NCBI RefSeq assembly: GCF_001667145.1
Contig: NZ_LZIF01000087.1
Location: 62,001 to 126,000 of the forward strand
DNA length: 64,000 nt
Origin: Mycobacterium sp. 852002-51971_SCH5477799-a
GTDB lineage: Bacteria; Actinomycetota; Actinomycetes; Mycobacteriales; Mycobacteriaceae
Direction of reading: 5' to 3'
Part shown: positions 1 through 8,303 of the stretch, piece after piece
Layout: the number at the start of each line of letters is the position of its first letter
Numbering within the stretch: position 1 is the stretch's first letter
Made by a program: the position numbers and the translations under genes
The notes under the pieces: generated by a model
The model's database searches: none
What the model was told of the DNA's origin: nothing
The model's input: only the letters and a program-made list of their open reading frames with translations

Positions 1-750
1 GTTGGCCCACACGTTGCGAATCACGTTGGCAAGGGCGTTGGCCTTCAACGTGGACATGTAGGTGGCGCCGGGCGACAACGACGTCAGCGCCGGGAAGGCG
101 ACATAGTCCTTGAGCACCTGGCGGCCGGCCTTGGCCAGGAACTCTTCTGTCCTTTGCCGGGCCTCGTCCTGCTCCATGCGCTTCTTCACCATCTTGCCGA
201 GCTCCACATGCTGCAAGCCGACGCCCCATTCGAAGAGGAGCGCGAGCAGCGTGTTGTACACCAGGTTGAAGACGTTGAAGCGCTTCCAATTCTGGTCGCG
301 GGTGACGCGCAGCAAGCCGTAGCCGACATCATCGTCCATGCCGAGAATGTTCGTGTACTTGTGGTGCACGAAGTTGTGCGTGTAGCGCCAGTGCTTGGAC
401 GATCCGCTCATGTCCCACTCCCACGTCGAGGAGTGAATCTCGGGGTCGTTCATCCAGTCCCACTGGCCGTGCATGACGTTGTGGCCGATCTCCATGTTCT
501 CGACGATCTTGGCCACGCCCAGGGTCACCGTCCCCGCCCACCAGGCCGAACGCCGCGAGCTGGCGGCCAGCAGCAGCCGGCCGGTCACCTCAAGCGCGCG
601 CTGGGCCGCGATGGTGCGGCGGATGTAGCGAGCGTCCCGCTCGCCGCGTGAGTCTTCCACGTCCTGCCGAATGGCGTCGAGCTCAACGGCCAGGCTTTCG
701 ATATCGGTGTCCGTCAGATGGGCGAATACGTCGACGTCTGTGATCGCCAT
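1..750 (-). CDS. desA3: Stearoyl-CoA 9-desaturase DesA3 (N-terminal part)
   Basis: Membrane di-iron fatty-acyl desaturase (Rv3229c type) that makes oleoyl-CoA using electrons from the reductase encoded just upstream. The gene is cut by the left edge, so only about the first 250 residues are visible. The translation starts MAITDVDVFAHLTD and shows two histidine boxes, GHNVMHGQW and HNFVHHKYTN, typical of membrane desaturases. The ATG at 750 is preferred over an in-frame ATG at 759 because an AGGGAG Shine-Dalgarno lies about 9 nt before 750 and would abut the upstream ATG. A palindromic operator-like box lies 46-81 bp upstream, so desA3 probably has its own regulated promoter besides any read-through from the reductase gene. 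The third histidine box lies beyond the window. Confidence 0.95.
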   Translation of the reverse strand, partial: MAITDVDVFAHLTDTDIESLAVELDAIRQDVEDSRGERDARYIRRTIAAQRALEVTGRLLLAASSRRSAWWAGTVTLGVAKIVENMEIGHNVMHGQWDWMNDPEIHSSTWEWDMSGSSKHWRYTHNFVHHKYTNILGMDDDVGYGLLRVTRDQNWKRFNVFNLVYNTLLALLFEWGVGLQHVELGKMVKKRMEQDEARQRTEEFLAKAGRQVLKDYVAFPALTSLSPGATYMSTLKANALANVIRNVWAN

Positions 751-795
751 CGTCGTCATCTCCCTGCGGTCGATTGTTTGGTCATAACTCTCTAG

Positions 796-831
796 ACCTA
801 CGCTATCGTAACCTACGACGTCGTAGGTTAC
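796..831 (-). promoter_or_regulatory. Operator-like box upstream of desA3
   Basis: Bases 808-831 form a perfect 24-bp palindrome whose arms read GTAACCTACGAC and GTCGTAGGTTAC. The wider segment 796-826 repeats, at 27 of 31 positions and in the same orientation, the segment 2071-2101 upstream of the reductase gene. Such palindromes are typical TetR-family operators. By analogy with DesT-type control of desaturase genes, an acyl-CoA-responsive TetR protein is a plausible ligand; no such regulator is adjacent in this window. Confidence 0.75.
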
Positions 832-844
832 CTGTGAGTAACCT

Positions 845-2053
845 TTAAATGTCGAGCACGCAATCGCCCGAAGCCGCGGACACACAGGTCTGCACCCGAG
901 TCCCGGGGTCGTGCTGCTGGCCGGTGCGCAGATCACGCACGTGACCCTCCATCAGGCTCACCACGCACGACTGGCAGATCCCCATGCGGCAGCCGAAGGG
1001 CATCTGCACCCCTACGCCCTCGCCGGCGTCCATCAGCGACGTCGCCGCATCGGCGGCTACGCTGCGTCCGCTTTGGGCGAAGGTAACCGTTCCCCCGGCG
1101 CCGGCGGGTGCGGCCCTGGACACCGCGAACCGTTCGAGGTGCAGGCGCTCGCCGACGCCCGCTGCCGACCACACGCGCTCGGCCTCGGTGAGCATGCCTT
1201 CCGGCCCGCAGGCCCAGGTCTGGCGGTCGCGCCAGTCCGGCACCTCCCGATCCAGCACGGACAGGTCGAGTCGACCCTGGGTGCGCGTCTCGCGCAGCTG
1301 CATCCGATAACCGGGATGCTCGGCGGCCAGCGCGGCCAATTCGGTCCGGAACATCACGTCGGAGTGCGTGGGCGCCGAGTGCACGTGAGCGATGTCACCA
1401 ATCTGGTTGCGGCGCACCAGTGTTCGCAGCATCGACATCACCGGGGTGATCCCGGATCCGGCGGTGAGGAACAGGATCGACCCGGGCGCCGGGTCGGGCA
1501 GCACGAAGTTGCCCTGTGGGGCGGCGAGCCGGACGATGGTGCCCGGCTCGACGCCGGCCACCAGGTGCGACGACAGGAACCCCTCCGGCATCGCCTTCAC
1601 GGTGATGGTCACGGTGCGCGCCGAACCGGAGCCCGCGTCCCCGCCGGCCGGAGCCGAGGTGAGCGAATACGACCGCCAGCGCCAGCGCCCGTCCATCAGC
1701 AGCCCGATGCCGATGTACTGGCCCGGCTGGTAGTCGAAGTTGAAGCCCCAGCCCGGCTTGATGACCAGGGTCGCTGAATCTTCCGTCTCTCGGCGCACCT
1801 GCAGGATCCGTCCCCGCAGTTCGCGCGCCGACCAGAGCGGGTTGGCCAAATGCAGATAGTCATCCGGCAGCAGCGGCGTGGTGATGCGAGCGGCCAGCTT
1901 GCGCAGCGCGTGCCAGCCGGGGTGCCGGTCCGCGCCGGCGACAACAGGTCGCTTGGTGTCGACGACGTTGCCCGTGATCGATGGGTTACGTCTGCCCAGG
2001 GGAAGCTCCTGCTCACGATGTGTCGTCTGGTTTGCGCTCACATTGTGATCCAT
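845..2053 (-). CDS. NAD(P)H oxidoreductase, electron donor to DesA3
   Basis: Rv3230c-type flavin/2Fe-2S reductase of 402 residues that passes electrons from NADPH to the DesA3 desaturase. Order of domains: an FAD-binding ferredoxin-reductase fold (RSYSLTSAP near residue 130 is the flavin-binding RxYS motif), an NAD(P)-binding part ([15 protein letters not shown] near 200, WACGPEGML near 285), and a C-terminal plant-type ferredoxin domain with the cluster cysteines in CRMGICQSC followed by a last cysteine in QTCVS. The start ATG at 2053 lies 17 bp downstream of the operator box 2071-2106. It is followed in the same direction by desA3, and the pair forms a functional desaturase system in M. tuberculosis. 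No sign of damage. Confidence 0.93.
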   Translation of the reverse strand: MDHNVSANQTTHREQELPLGRRNPSITGNVVDTKRPVVAGADRHPGWHALRKLAARITTPLLPDDYLHLANPLWSARELRGRILQVRRETEDSATLVIKPGWGFNFDYQPGQYIGIGLLMDGRWRWRSYSLTSAPAGGDAGSGSARTVTITVKAMPEGFLSSHLVAGVEPGTIVRLAAPQGNFVLPDPAPGSILFLTAGSGITPVMSMLRTLVRRNQIGDIAHVHSAPTHSDVMFRTELAALAAEHPGYRMQLRETRTQGRLDLSVLDREVPDWRDRQTWACGPEGMLTEAERVWSAAGVGERLHLERFAVSRAAPAGAGGTVTFAQSGRSVAADAATSLMDAGEGVGVQMPFGCRMGICQSCVVSLMEGHVRDLRTGQQHDPGTRVQTCVSAASGDCVLDI

Positions 2054-2070
2054 TCTCTGCGCTTCACGAA

Positions 2071-2106
2071 ACCTACGGTACCGTAACCTACGGTGTCGTA
2101 GCTAGC
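2071..2106 (-). promoter_or_regulatory. Operator-like box upstream of the DesA3 reductase gene
   Basis: Contains the 12-bp palindrome TACGGTACCGTA (2074-2085) and the inverted repeat CTACG-N4-CGTAG (2088-2101). Positions 2071-2101 match the desA3 box 796-826 at 27 of 31 bases, in the same orientation relative to the gene. A TAGGTT hexamer (on the minus strand) inside the box could serve as a -10 element, which would put the operator directly on the promoter. Confidence 0.7.
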
Positions 2107-2136
2107 GCTGGCGAGTGGAGCGCCTCACATTCGGCG

Positions 2137-2667
2137 TCACATCAGCTCCAGCAGGAATGGCAGCTCCTGGTTGGCGTACCAGGCCAGATCGTGGTCTTGC
2201 GCGTCGCCGACGATCAGGTCGGCGTCCTCATCGCCCAGGTCGGCAGCGTCGACGGCCTCGATGGCCTTCGCCACCGCCGGTTCGGCCCCGGCGTTGTCGA
2301 CGTAGGCGGCGATCACGTCGTCGATCGGCACCGGCCCCGACAGCCGGACCACCGCGTCGTCGAGGTCGGGGCGGTACGTGACGTCGTCGACCTCGGCGGC
2401 CAGCACCGCGCGCCGCGGCCGCAGGGACTCCGATGACGCGCCGCTGCCCTCCGCCGCTTCCGTTTCCCGGGCGGCCAGCAGCCGCAGCGACGCCAGCGCC
2501 GCCTCGCGCAGCGCCACGTCGGCGAGCTCCTCGTCGTCGCCCTCGGCGTAGGCCTCGCGCAACCTCGGCGTCAGTGCGAACGCGGTGCCGTTGACCGGGC
2601 GCAGCGAGCCGTCGGCGACGAGCTGGGCCAACATGGGCAGCGTGGCGGGGATATAGACGACCGTCAT
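2137..2667 (-). CDS. DUF6912 family protein (Rv3231c-like)
   Basis: A 176-residue protein of unknown function conserved in actinobacteria. It starts MTVVYIPATLPMLAQLVADG and has no membrane segment or signal peptide. The composition is acidic (AEGDDEELADV near residue 40, then further Asp/Glu-rich stretches), suggesting a soluble cytoplasmic protein. It lies 8 bp downstream of the ppk2 stop codon in the same direction and is probably co-transcribed with it. The name rests on resemblance to the Rv3231c family and shared position; no catalytic motif is visible. Confidence 0.85.
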   Translation of the reverse strand: MTVVYIPATLPMLAQLVADGSLRPVNGTAFALTPRLREAYAEGDDEELADVALREAALASLRLLAARETEAAEGSGASSESLRPRRAVLAAEVDDVTYRPDLDDAVVRLSGPVPIDDVIAAYVDNAGAEPAVAKAIEAVDAADLGDEDADLIVGDAQDHDLAWYANQELPFLLELM

Positions 2668-2675
2668 GGCTGCGC

Positions 2676-3527
2676 CTAGACGAGCGTGGCCGCGTAGTCG
2701 TCGACGTAGGTCGACAACTCGCGCGGCGGGCGCTGGTAGTTACCGCTGACGACGGGACGCTCCGGCAGCTCGACCTTGGGAGTCTCGACGTCGTGGTAAG
2801 GGACGGTGGACAACAAATGGGCCATCATGTTCAATCGCGCGTGCTTCTTGATGTCGGATTCCACGACATACCACGGACTTTCCGGGGTGTCGGTGTGCAC
2901 CATCATCTCGTCCTTGGCTCGTGAATAGTCCTCCCACCGGTATACCGATTCGAGGTCGATCGGGGACAACTTCCATCGCCGGACCGGGTCGTTCAGCCGA
3001 GACTTGAACCGGCGCAGCTGTTCGTCCTCGGAGACCGAGAACCAATACTTGCGCAGCAATATCCCGTCGTCGATCAGCATCTGCTCGAAGATCGGCGTCT
3101 GCCGCATGAACAGCGCATGCTCCTGCGGCGTACAGAATCCCATGACCTTCTCGATGCCCGCCCGGTTGTACCAGGACCGGTCGAAGAGCACGATCTCGCC
3201 CTTGCTGGGCAAGTGGGCGATGTAGCGCTGGTAATACCACTGCCCCCGTTCACGATCCGAGGGCGCCGGCAGTGCGGCGACGCGTGCGATTCGAGGGCTG
3301 AGGTATTCGGTAATCCGTTTGATGGCACCGCCCTTGCCCGCGGCGTCGCGGCCCTCGAACAACACCACCAGCCGCGCCCCGGATTGCCGCACCCACTCCT
3401 GCAGCTTCACCAATTCCGTTTGCAGCCGGAACAATTCGGCTTCGTAGACGTCGTCGGAGATCTTGGCGACGGCCCGGGAAGACGACTTCTTCTTGTTCGG
3501 CGCGCGGTCACTCTTCACGGTGCTCAC
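2676..3527 (-). CDS. ppk2: Polyphosphate kinase 2 family protein (PPK2)
   Basis: Transfers phosphate between inorganic polyphosphate and nucleotides, preferentially making NTP from polyP and NDP in characterised relatives (Rv3232c type). The 283 residues hold a P-loop FEGRDAAGKGGAIKRITEY near residue 55, the family signature FDRSWYNRAG, and the lid-region motif QWYYQRYIAHLP. Length matches single-domain PPK2. I chose the GTG at 3527 (VSTVKSDRAP); an in-frame GTG at 3548 would add 7 residues and neither has a strong ribosome binding site. The reading frame stays open far upstream only because it runs antisense-free through the neighbouring wax synthase gene in another frame. The gene follows the wax ester synthase by about 40 bp and precedes the DUF6912 gene. 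Confidence 0.93.
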   Translation of the reverse strand: MSTVKSDRAPNKKKSSSRAVAKISDDVYEAELFRLQTELVKLQEWVRQSGARLVVLFEGRDAAGKGGAIKRITEYLSPRIARVAALPAPSDRERGQWYYQRYIAHLPSKGEIVLFDRSWYNRAGIEKVMGFCTPQEHALFMRQTPIFEQMLIDDGILLRKYWFSVSEDEQLRRFKSRLNDPVRRWKLSPIDLESVYRWEDYSRAKDEMMVHTDTPESPWYVVESDIKKHARLNMMAHLLSTVPYHDVETPKVELPERPVVSGNYQRPPRELSTYVDDYAATLV

Positions 3528-3568
3528 AGCAACGAATGATAGCGCCACGCAGGGGTTTTCACCGCCGT

Positions 3569-4990
3569 CTAGGACCGGGACGCCTCGAGCAGTTCTTCCA
3601 GCGCTTGGTTCAGCAGCCCGGGCAGCAGGTCGACATCGCTCATGGCTTCGCGGTCGGCGTTGATTCCGTAGTACAGCTCGCCGTTGTACGACGTCACGCC
3701 GATGGCCAGTGCCTGGTTGTGCAGCAGGGGCGGAACCGCGTAGGTCTCCAGCAATTTGGTGCCGGCGATGTACATCTGCGACTGGGCACCGGGCACGTTG
3801 GTGATCAACAAGTTGAACGTGCGCTTGGAGAAGCTGGGGAAACTGGTCGCCACCCGAATGCCCATGCCGTGCAGGGTTGGCGGGGCGAAACCCGACAGGG
3901 TGACGATGGTCCTGGCGTCCACCAGCTGGGCGGCCGTCGGATTCGACTCGGTCGCGTGCGCGATCTGCGACAGCCGCACCACGGCGTTGGGCTCCCCCAC
4001 CGGCAGGTCGACGAGGAACGGCATCACCTGGCTGATCGCCTGACCGGGACCGCTCGCGTCGAGGTCGCCGTCGTCGTAAACCGGCAGCGGCGCCATCGCG
4101 CGCACCGTCGCGGTCGACGACACCGCCACCCCCCTTGACATCAGCCAGTTCCCCAGCGCGCCGGCGATGACCGCGAGGACCACGTCGTTGACGTCGCAGT
4201 CGTAGCGCGCGCGCACGGCGCGGTAGTCCTCGAGCCTGCCCCGCGCGACCGTGAAGCGCCGGTGCCGCGACACGGTGGCGTTGAGCGGGCTGCTGGGCGC
4301 GGTCCCCCTGGCCATGGTGCGCACCAGGTCGACGGCCCGGCGGCCGGCGTCGAGAAGCTCCGTGTGGTTGGTCACCAGACCGCCGATCATCGACCCGACG
4401 GCCTGCAGCTGGGCGCCCGGACCCGTGACCCATTCACTGATCGCGCCCAACACCAGCCGGGTGTTGCCCGGGTCGCGCTCCGGTATCCAGATGTCCTCGG
4501 GAAACGGTGGCGGCCGCTTCTTCCGATCGCCGATCACGTGGTTGATCTCCAGCGCCGACATGCCGTTGATCAGCGCTTGATGCGACTTGGTGTAAAGGGC
4601 CAACCGGTTCTGGGACAAACCTTCGACCAAATACATCTCCCAGAGCGGGCGCGACTTGTCGAGCGGCCGCGCGGCCAGCCGCGCGATCAGCTCGTGCAGT
4701 TGCTCGTCACTGCCCGGAGAGGGCAACGCCGAGCGCCGCACGTGATAGGTGATGTCGAAGTCGTTGTCGTCCAGCCACACTGGCCGAGCCGTGCCGACCC
4801 GCACCTCCCGCACCTTCTGCCGGTAGCGCGGTATCTGCGGTAGCCGCTCCTCGACGGTGGCCAGGAGCGTCTCGTAGCTCAAGCCGGCACGGGGCCGGCG
4901 CAGGATCGACAGCGATCCGACGTACATGGGGGTCGCAGTGTTCTCCAACCGGTAGAACGACGCATCCGACGGGGACAAGCGAGTCACCAT
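3569..4990 (-). CDS. Wax ester synthase / diacylglycerol acyltransferase (Tgs3-like), full length
   Basis: A 473-residue WS/DGAT protein that would acylate a fatty alcohol or diacylglycerol with acyl-CoA to make storage lipid at the membrane. The N-terminus MVTRLSPSDASFYRLENTATPMYVG is that of Tgs3. The acyltransferase motif normally written HHxxxDG reads HQALING (residues about 137-143), keeping the first His and the Gly but not the second His or the Asp. The C-terminal WES_acyltransf part carries ITNVPGAQSQMYIAG, matching the family NVPGP block. In H37Rv the equivalent region is annotated as two genes (Rv3234c/tgs3 and Rv3233c), whereas here the frame is continuous. Upstream ATG at 4990 gives a normal family length. 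Confidence 0.9.
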   Translation of the reverse strand: MVTRLSPSDASFYRLENTATPMYVGSLSILRRPRAGLSYETLLATVEERLPQIPRYRQKVREVRVGTARPVWLDDNDFDITYHVRRSALPSPGSDEQLHELIARLAARPLDKSRPLWEMYLVEGLSQNRLALYTKSHQALINGMSALEINHVIGDRKKRPPPFPEDIWIPERDPGNTRLVLGAISEWVTGPGAQLQAVGSMIGGLVTNHTELLDAGRRAVDLVRTMARGTAPSSPLNATVSRHRRFTVARGRLEDYRAVRARYDCDVNDVVLAVIAGALGNWLMSRGVAVSSTATVRAMAPLPVYDDGDLDASGPGQAISQVMPFLVDLPVGEPNAVVRLSQIAHATESNPTAAQLVDARTIVTLSGFAPPTLHGMGIRVATSFPSFSKRTFNLLITNVPGAQSQMYIAGTKLLETYAVPPLLHNQALAIGVTSYNGELYYGINADREAMSDVDLLPGLLNQALEELLEASRS

Positions 4991-5204
4991 GCGGCGCTGT
5001 CCTCCTGGTCAGTTCGTCGCCCATGCGCGCGGGGCCCCTGGACCCCTGGGGCCCGATGTCCCGCCCACGGTAATCGTGTGGCCGTGCACCAAGTCAGCGT
5101 GGGTACGCGTGCGGCCGAGTTGTGCCATGATGACCACTGACTAACCGCTGTCTGCCCCTCTCCAGCAGGCTTGATGGTCCGGCCGAAGAGTTGGAGAGTG
5201 CGCG

Positions 5205-5765
5205 TTGAACAGTAGTCCCGTTGCGAATCCATCTGACGCTTTCACCGTCATACCAGTCGCCGATTACGAGCCACCGACGCAGGACGTGCCGCACACCGCC
5301 ACGCCGTGCCGGCAGCCGTCGCGACCCACGCTGCGACGGCGCAGCAGCCACGCACCGCCGCGGCCCTATACCGGGCAGCCCAGCAGGGCACCGGCACCGG
5401 ATCCGGGCGCGGTCATGTCCCCGCGGCTGCGTCAGGCGGCCGTCTTCGCCGACGCCGCGCTGCGCCGGGTGCTCGAGGTCATCGACCGCCGTCGTCCCGC
5501 CGCCCAGTTGAATCCGCTGCTGGCGCCGAGCCTGGTGGATTCGGTGGCCGCGGTTGGCCGTTCGGCCGCGAGCCGCAATCGCGACGCCGCCGTGTTGCGC
5601 CGCATGCGGCTGCAGCCGGCCGGTCACCGTGAGCCGGATTCGGCGGCCGAGGTCTTCGGTTCCTACAGCCGCGGTAACCGGATGCACGCGATCGCCTGCC
5701 GGGTCGAGCAGGTCGCCGCTGCGGGCGGAACCCGGTGGATGGTGGTGGCCCTGCACATCGGGTGA
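5205..5765 (+). CDS. Rv3235-family protein (DUF6459)
   Basis: A 186-residue protein found near secA in actinobacteria. The first 75 residues are Pro/Arg/Ser-rich and probably disordered. The conserved part begins around SPRLRQAAVFADAALRRVLEV and ends with VFGSYSRGNRMHAIACRVEQ and RWMVVALHIG, the recognisable DUF6459 C-terminus. It starts with TTG at 5205, preceded by GGAGAG at a good distance. An opposite-strand open frame covers the same DNA but lacks any family resemblance. Function unknown; a role linked to SecA-dependent export has been suggested only by gene neighbourhood. Confidence 0.85.
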   Translation: MNSSPVANPSDAFTVIPVADYEPPTQDVPHTATPCRQPSRPTLRRRSSHAPPRPYTGQPSRAPAPDPGAVMSPRLRQAAVFADAALRRVLEVIDRRRPAAQLNPLLAPSLVDSVAAVGRSAASRNRDAAVLRRMRLQPAGHREPDSAAEVFGSYSRGNRMHAIACRVEQVAAAGGTRWMVVALHIG

Positions 5766-5779
5766 CGGCAGCCACCCGG

Positions 5780-6937
5780 TCAGGTCGCCGGTGCGGCGCC
5801 GGCCGCCCGCGGGCCGCCGGTGTAACGGGCCAGGACTGGGCCCGCGATCGCCATGATGAAAACGTAGGACGTCGCCAGCGCGGCGACGGCGGGAAGCGAC
5901 TTGCCCGCCAACCCGATGATGATCAACGAGAACTCACCGCGGGCGATCAGCGCGGTGCCCGCCCGCAGCTGCCCGCGCCGCGCCACCCCGTCGTGCCGGG
6001 CGGCGAGCATCCCGGTGGCCACCTTGGTCGCCGCCGTCACCGCCGCCAGGATCAGCGCCGCCGGCAGCATCGGAACCAATTCGTGCGGGTCCACCGAGTA
6101 GCCGATCGCCAGGAAGAAGATGGCGGCGAACAGGTCGCGCAGCGGCCCCAGCACCTGGCGCGCCCGCTCGGCGGTCTCGCCGGTCAGGGTGAGGCCGACC
6201 AGGAAAGCACCGACCGCGGCCGAGGCATGCAGTGACTCGGCCATGGCCGCCACGATCAGGGTGATGCCCAGCACCCGCAGCATGAGCTGTTCGGAGTCGG
6301 GGTGTTCCACCAGCCGGTCCATGTGGTGGCCCCATCGGTAGGACACGGCGAACGCCGCCATCAGAGCGCCCACCGCCACGACCATGCCGCCGATGGCGTG
6401 CAGCCATCCGCCACCCGAGGCCAGGACCGCGAACAGCGGCAGGTAGGCGGCCATCGCGAAATCTTCGAGCACCAGCACCGACAACACCGCCGGGGTCTCC
6501 CGGTTGCCGAGCCGGCGCAGGTCCTCCAGCAGCCGCGCGATGACGCCCGACGAGGAGATGTAGGTGACGCCGGCCAGGCATAGGACGGCCACGCCGTCCA
6601 GTCCCAGCAGCCAGCCGGCGATCGCGCCGGGCGCGGCGTTGAGCACGATGTCGACGCCCGCGGATGGCAGGTGGTGGCGCATGCTGCTGGAGAATTCCGC
6701 GGCGGAGAACTCGCAGCCCAGGGTGAGCAGCAGCAACACGACGCCGATGGGTGCGCTGGTGGTGATGAACTGCCCGCCGGCGGCCATGGGCAGGATGCCG
6801 CCGTTGCCCAGGGCGAGGCCCGCCAGCAGGTACACGGGTATGGGCGACAACGCGAATCGCCGTGCGGCGGCGCCCAATACGGCCAGGGTGGCCAGGAGGG
6901 CGCCGAGTTGCAACAGCAGCGTCCCCGAAATCTGCAC
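5780..6937 (-). CDS. Kef-type cation/proton antiporter, membrane subunit
   Basis: CPA2 family Na+(K+)/H+ exchanger (Rv3236c-like), 385 residues and about 11-12 hydrophobic segments filling the whole length. Visible family features are an early YLLAGLALGNGGILP segment, LLTLGCEF for the family's LF..G.E motif, and FLVGLTLTGETAERARQVLGPLRDLFAAIFFLAIG in the core (positions roughly 235-270). No soluble TrkA-N domain is attached; that role is taken by the separate TrkA-C protein encoded immediately upstream (start of this gene is 4 bp after its stop). The pair therefore resembles two-subunit KhtTU-type potassium efflux systems for pH and ion homeostasis. The ion specificity is inferred from the family. 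Confidence 0.88.
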   Translation of the reverse strand: MQISGTLLLQLGALLATLAVLGAAARRFALSPIPVYLLAGLALGNGGILPMAAGGQFITTSAPIGVVLLLLTLGCEFSAAEFSSSMRHHLPSAGVDIVLNAAPGAIAGWLLGLDGVAVLCLAGVTYISSSGVIARLLEDLRRLGNRETPAVLSVLVLEDFAMAAYLPLFAVLASGGGWLHAIGGMVVAVGALMAAFAVSYRWGHHMDRLVEHPDSEQLMLRVLGITLIVAAMAESLHASAAVGAFLVGLTLTGETAERARQVLGPLRDLFAAIFFLAIGYSVDPHELVPMLPAALILAAVTAATKVATGMLAARHDGVARRGQLRAGTALIARGEFSLIIIGLAGKSLPAVAALATSYVFIMAIAGPVLARYTGGPRAAGAAPAT

Positions 6938-6941
6938 CCGC

Positions 6942-7424
6942 TCAGCCTTTGTCGATTATTTTCTCGACGCCCGCGATGCCGTTTTCGGTGCCGATGACGA
7001 TCAGAACGTCTTGGGCGTGCAGCATCTCGGCGGGCCCGGGCGAGGCGAGCACTTCCTCATTGCGCACGATCGCCACGATGGACGCGCCGGTGCGGGTGCG
7101 CGCCCGCGTGTCTCCCAGCGGGTGATCCACGAAGGGGCTGCCGGCCAGGATGTGCACCTGCCCCGTCTCGAGTCCGGGGATTTCGCGGGCCAGCTCGGTG
7201 AACCGCTCGGCGATCCGCGGCGCCCCCAGGATCTGGGCCACGGCCTCGGCCTCCTGATCGTTGAGGTGAAGCAGCGGCCGGGCCTCGTCCGGATCTTCGC
7301 GCGCATACACGACGACGTCGAAATCGCCGCTGCGCCGCGCGATGATGCCGATGCGGTCGCCCTTCTGATCGGTGAATTCGTAGCGAAGACCGACCCCGGG
7401 GAGCAACACCTCCTTGACATCCAT
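6942..7424 (-). CDS. TrkA-C (RCK_C) domain regulatory subunit, KhtT-like
   Basis: A 160-residue cytoplasmic protein (Rv3237c-like). The N-terminal half (MDVKEVLLPGVGLRYEFTDQKG) is the KhtT N-terminal type, and the C-terminal 75 residues form an RCK_C domain ending DVLIVIGTENGIAGVEKII. RCK_C domains bind small ligands such as cyclic di-AMP in other bacteria and gate the partner transporter. The gene is directly upstream of the antiporter with 4 bp between them, so the two are almost certainly co-translated subunits. Ligand identity cannot be seen from the sequence. Confidence 0.88.
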   Translation of the reverse strand: MDVKEVLLPGVGLRYEFTDQKGDRIGIIARRSGDFDVVVYAREDPDEARPLLHLNDQEAEAVAQILGAPRIAERFTELAREIPGLETGQVHILAGSPFVDHPLGDTRARTRTGASIVAIVRNEEVLASPGPAEMLHAQDVLIVIGTENGIAGVEKIIDKG

Positions 7425-7490
7425 ACGTCAATCCTGACAGGTCGCCCGGCGCGGCGGTCGCCGGTCGCGAATCTTCTTGCCGCCCGAAAG

Positions 7491-8255
7491 CTAGTGCAGC
7501 TCGGCCGGTTGGGTGGGGCGACCGCGCGACCGTCGCCCCAGCGGCAGCAGCATCGGCACCTGTCGTCGGTAGTCGCGGTACTCATCGCCCAGCGCGGCCA
7601 CCAGGTCGCGCTCTTCAAATCGCGTGGCGATCAGGATGTAGCCCGTCATCGCGACGGAGAAGAGCAGCTGTCCGGCCGTCATGGTGGGCACCGCCCAGAA
7701 CGCGATGACGAAGCCGAGCATCAGCGGGTGCCGCACCAGGCGGTAAAGGAACCGAACGCGGAAATCGAGGTTGGTATAAGGCTTTGCGCGCCAGGCCAAA
7801 TACACCTGCCGGAGCCCGAACAGGTCGAAATGGTTGATCATGAACGTCGACGCCAGCGCGACGGCCCAGCCGAGCCAGAACAACGTCCACAGCGCCAGGC
7901 GCCCGGCCGGCAGCTCGACTTCCCAAATGACGGCCGGCATCGTTCGCCATTGCCAATAAAGCAGCACCAGCACGACGTTGGACAGCATCACGTAGGTGCT
8001 GCGCTCGATCGACGGCGGCACCAGCCGCGTCCACCGCGCCTTGAATCCCGGCCGCGCCATGACGCTGTGCTGCAGGCCGAAGGCACCGAGCAGGATCATG
8101 TTGATCAACACCGCCTGACCGATGGGCGCCGAGAGCCCATGATCGACCGTTCGCGGCACCCAGAAGTTGCCCAGGAACGCGACGAGATAGAGGAATACGG
8201 CGAGAAAGAGCAGATAAGCGGCCGCGCCGTAGCCGACCGTCAGGTAACGCTTCAT
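7491..8255 (-). CDS. mddA: Methanethiol S-methyltransferase-type membrane protein (MddA/NnrU family)
   Basis: A 254-residue integral membrane protein (Rv3238c-like) with about five hydrophobic segments and the isoprenylcysteine methyltransferase-like core. RLVRHPLMLGFVIAFW (near residue 180) is the conserved SAM-site RHP block, and RFEERDLVAALGDEYRDYRRQVPMLLP is the C-terminal E-R-x-L-x-x-x-x-G-x-x-Y-x-x-Y signature. Characterised MddA enzymes methylate methanethiol to dimethylsulfide with SAM. The ATG at 8255 (MKRYLTVGYGAAAYLL) is preferred to an upstream ATG at 8291 because it begins right before the first membrane segment, as in relatives. Substrate assignment is by family only. Confidence 0.82.
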   Translation of the reverse strand: MKRYLTVGYGAAAYLLFLAVFLYLVAFLGNFWVPRTVDHGLSAPIGQAVLINMILLGAFGLQHSVMARPGFKARWTRLVPPSIERSTYVMLSNVVLVLLYWQWRTMPAVIWEVELPAGRLALWTLFWLGWAVALASTFMINHFDLFGLRQVYLAWRAKPYTNLDFRVRFLYRLVRHPLMLGFVIAFWAVPTMTAGQLLFSVAMTGYILIATRFEERDLVAALGDEYRDYRRQVPMLLPLGRRSRGRPTQPAELH

Positions 8256-8303
8256 TAGCTGATTGTGCGCCTCATCGGCCCGGAAGAACATGGGGCGATT
8301 GCC

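Noticed and set aside
2676..4433. 585-codon extension of the ppk2 reading frame
   Set aside because: Upstream of 3548 the frame runs inside the wax ester synthase gene in another frame and yields an Arg/Gly-rich, family-free sequence; ppk2 homology starts at the GTG region near 3527.
5094..5756. 220-codon minus-strand frame opposite the DUF6459 gene
   Set aside because: The plus-strand frame has a recognisable DUF6459 C-terminus and a good ribosome binding site; the minus-strand product has neither.
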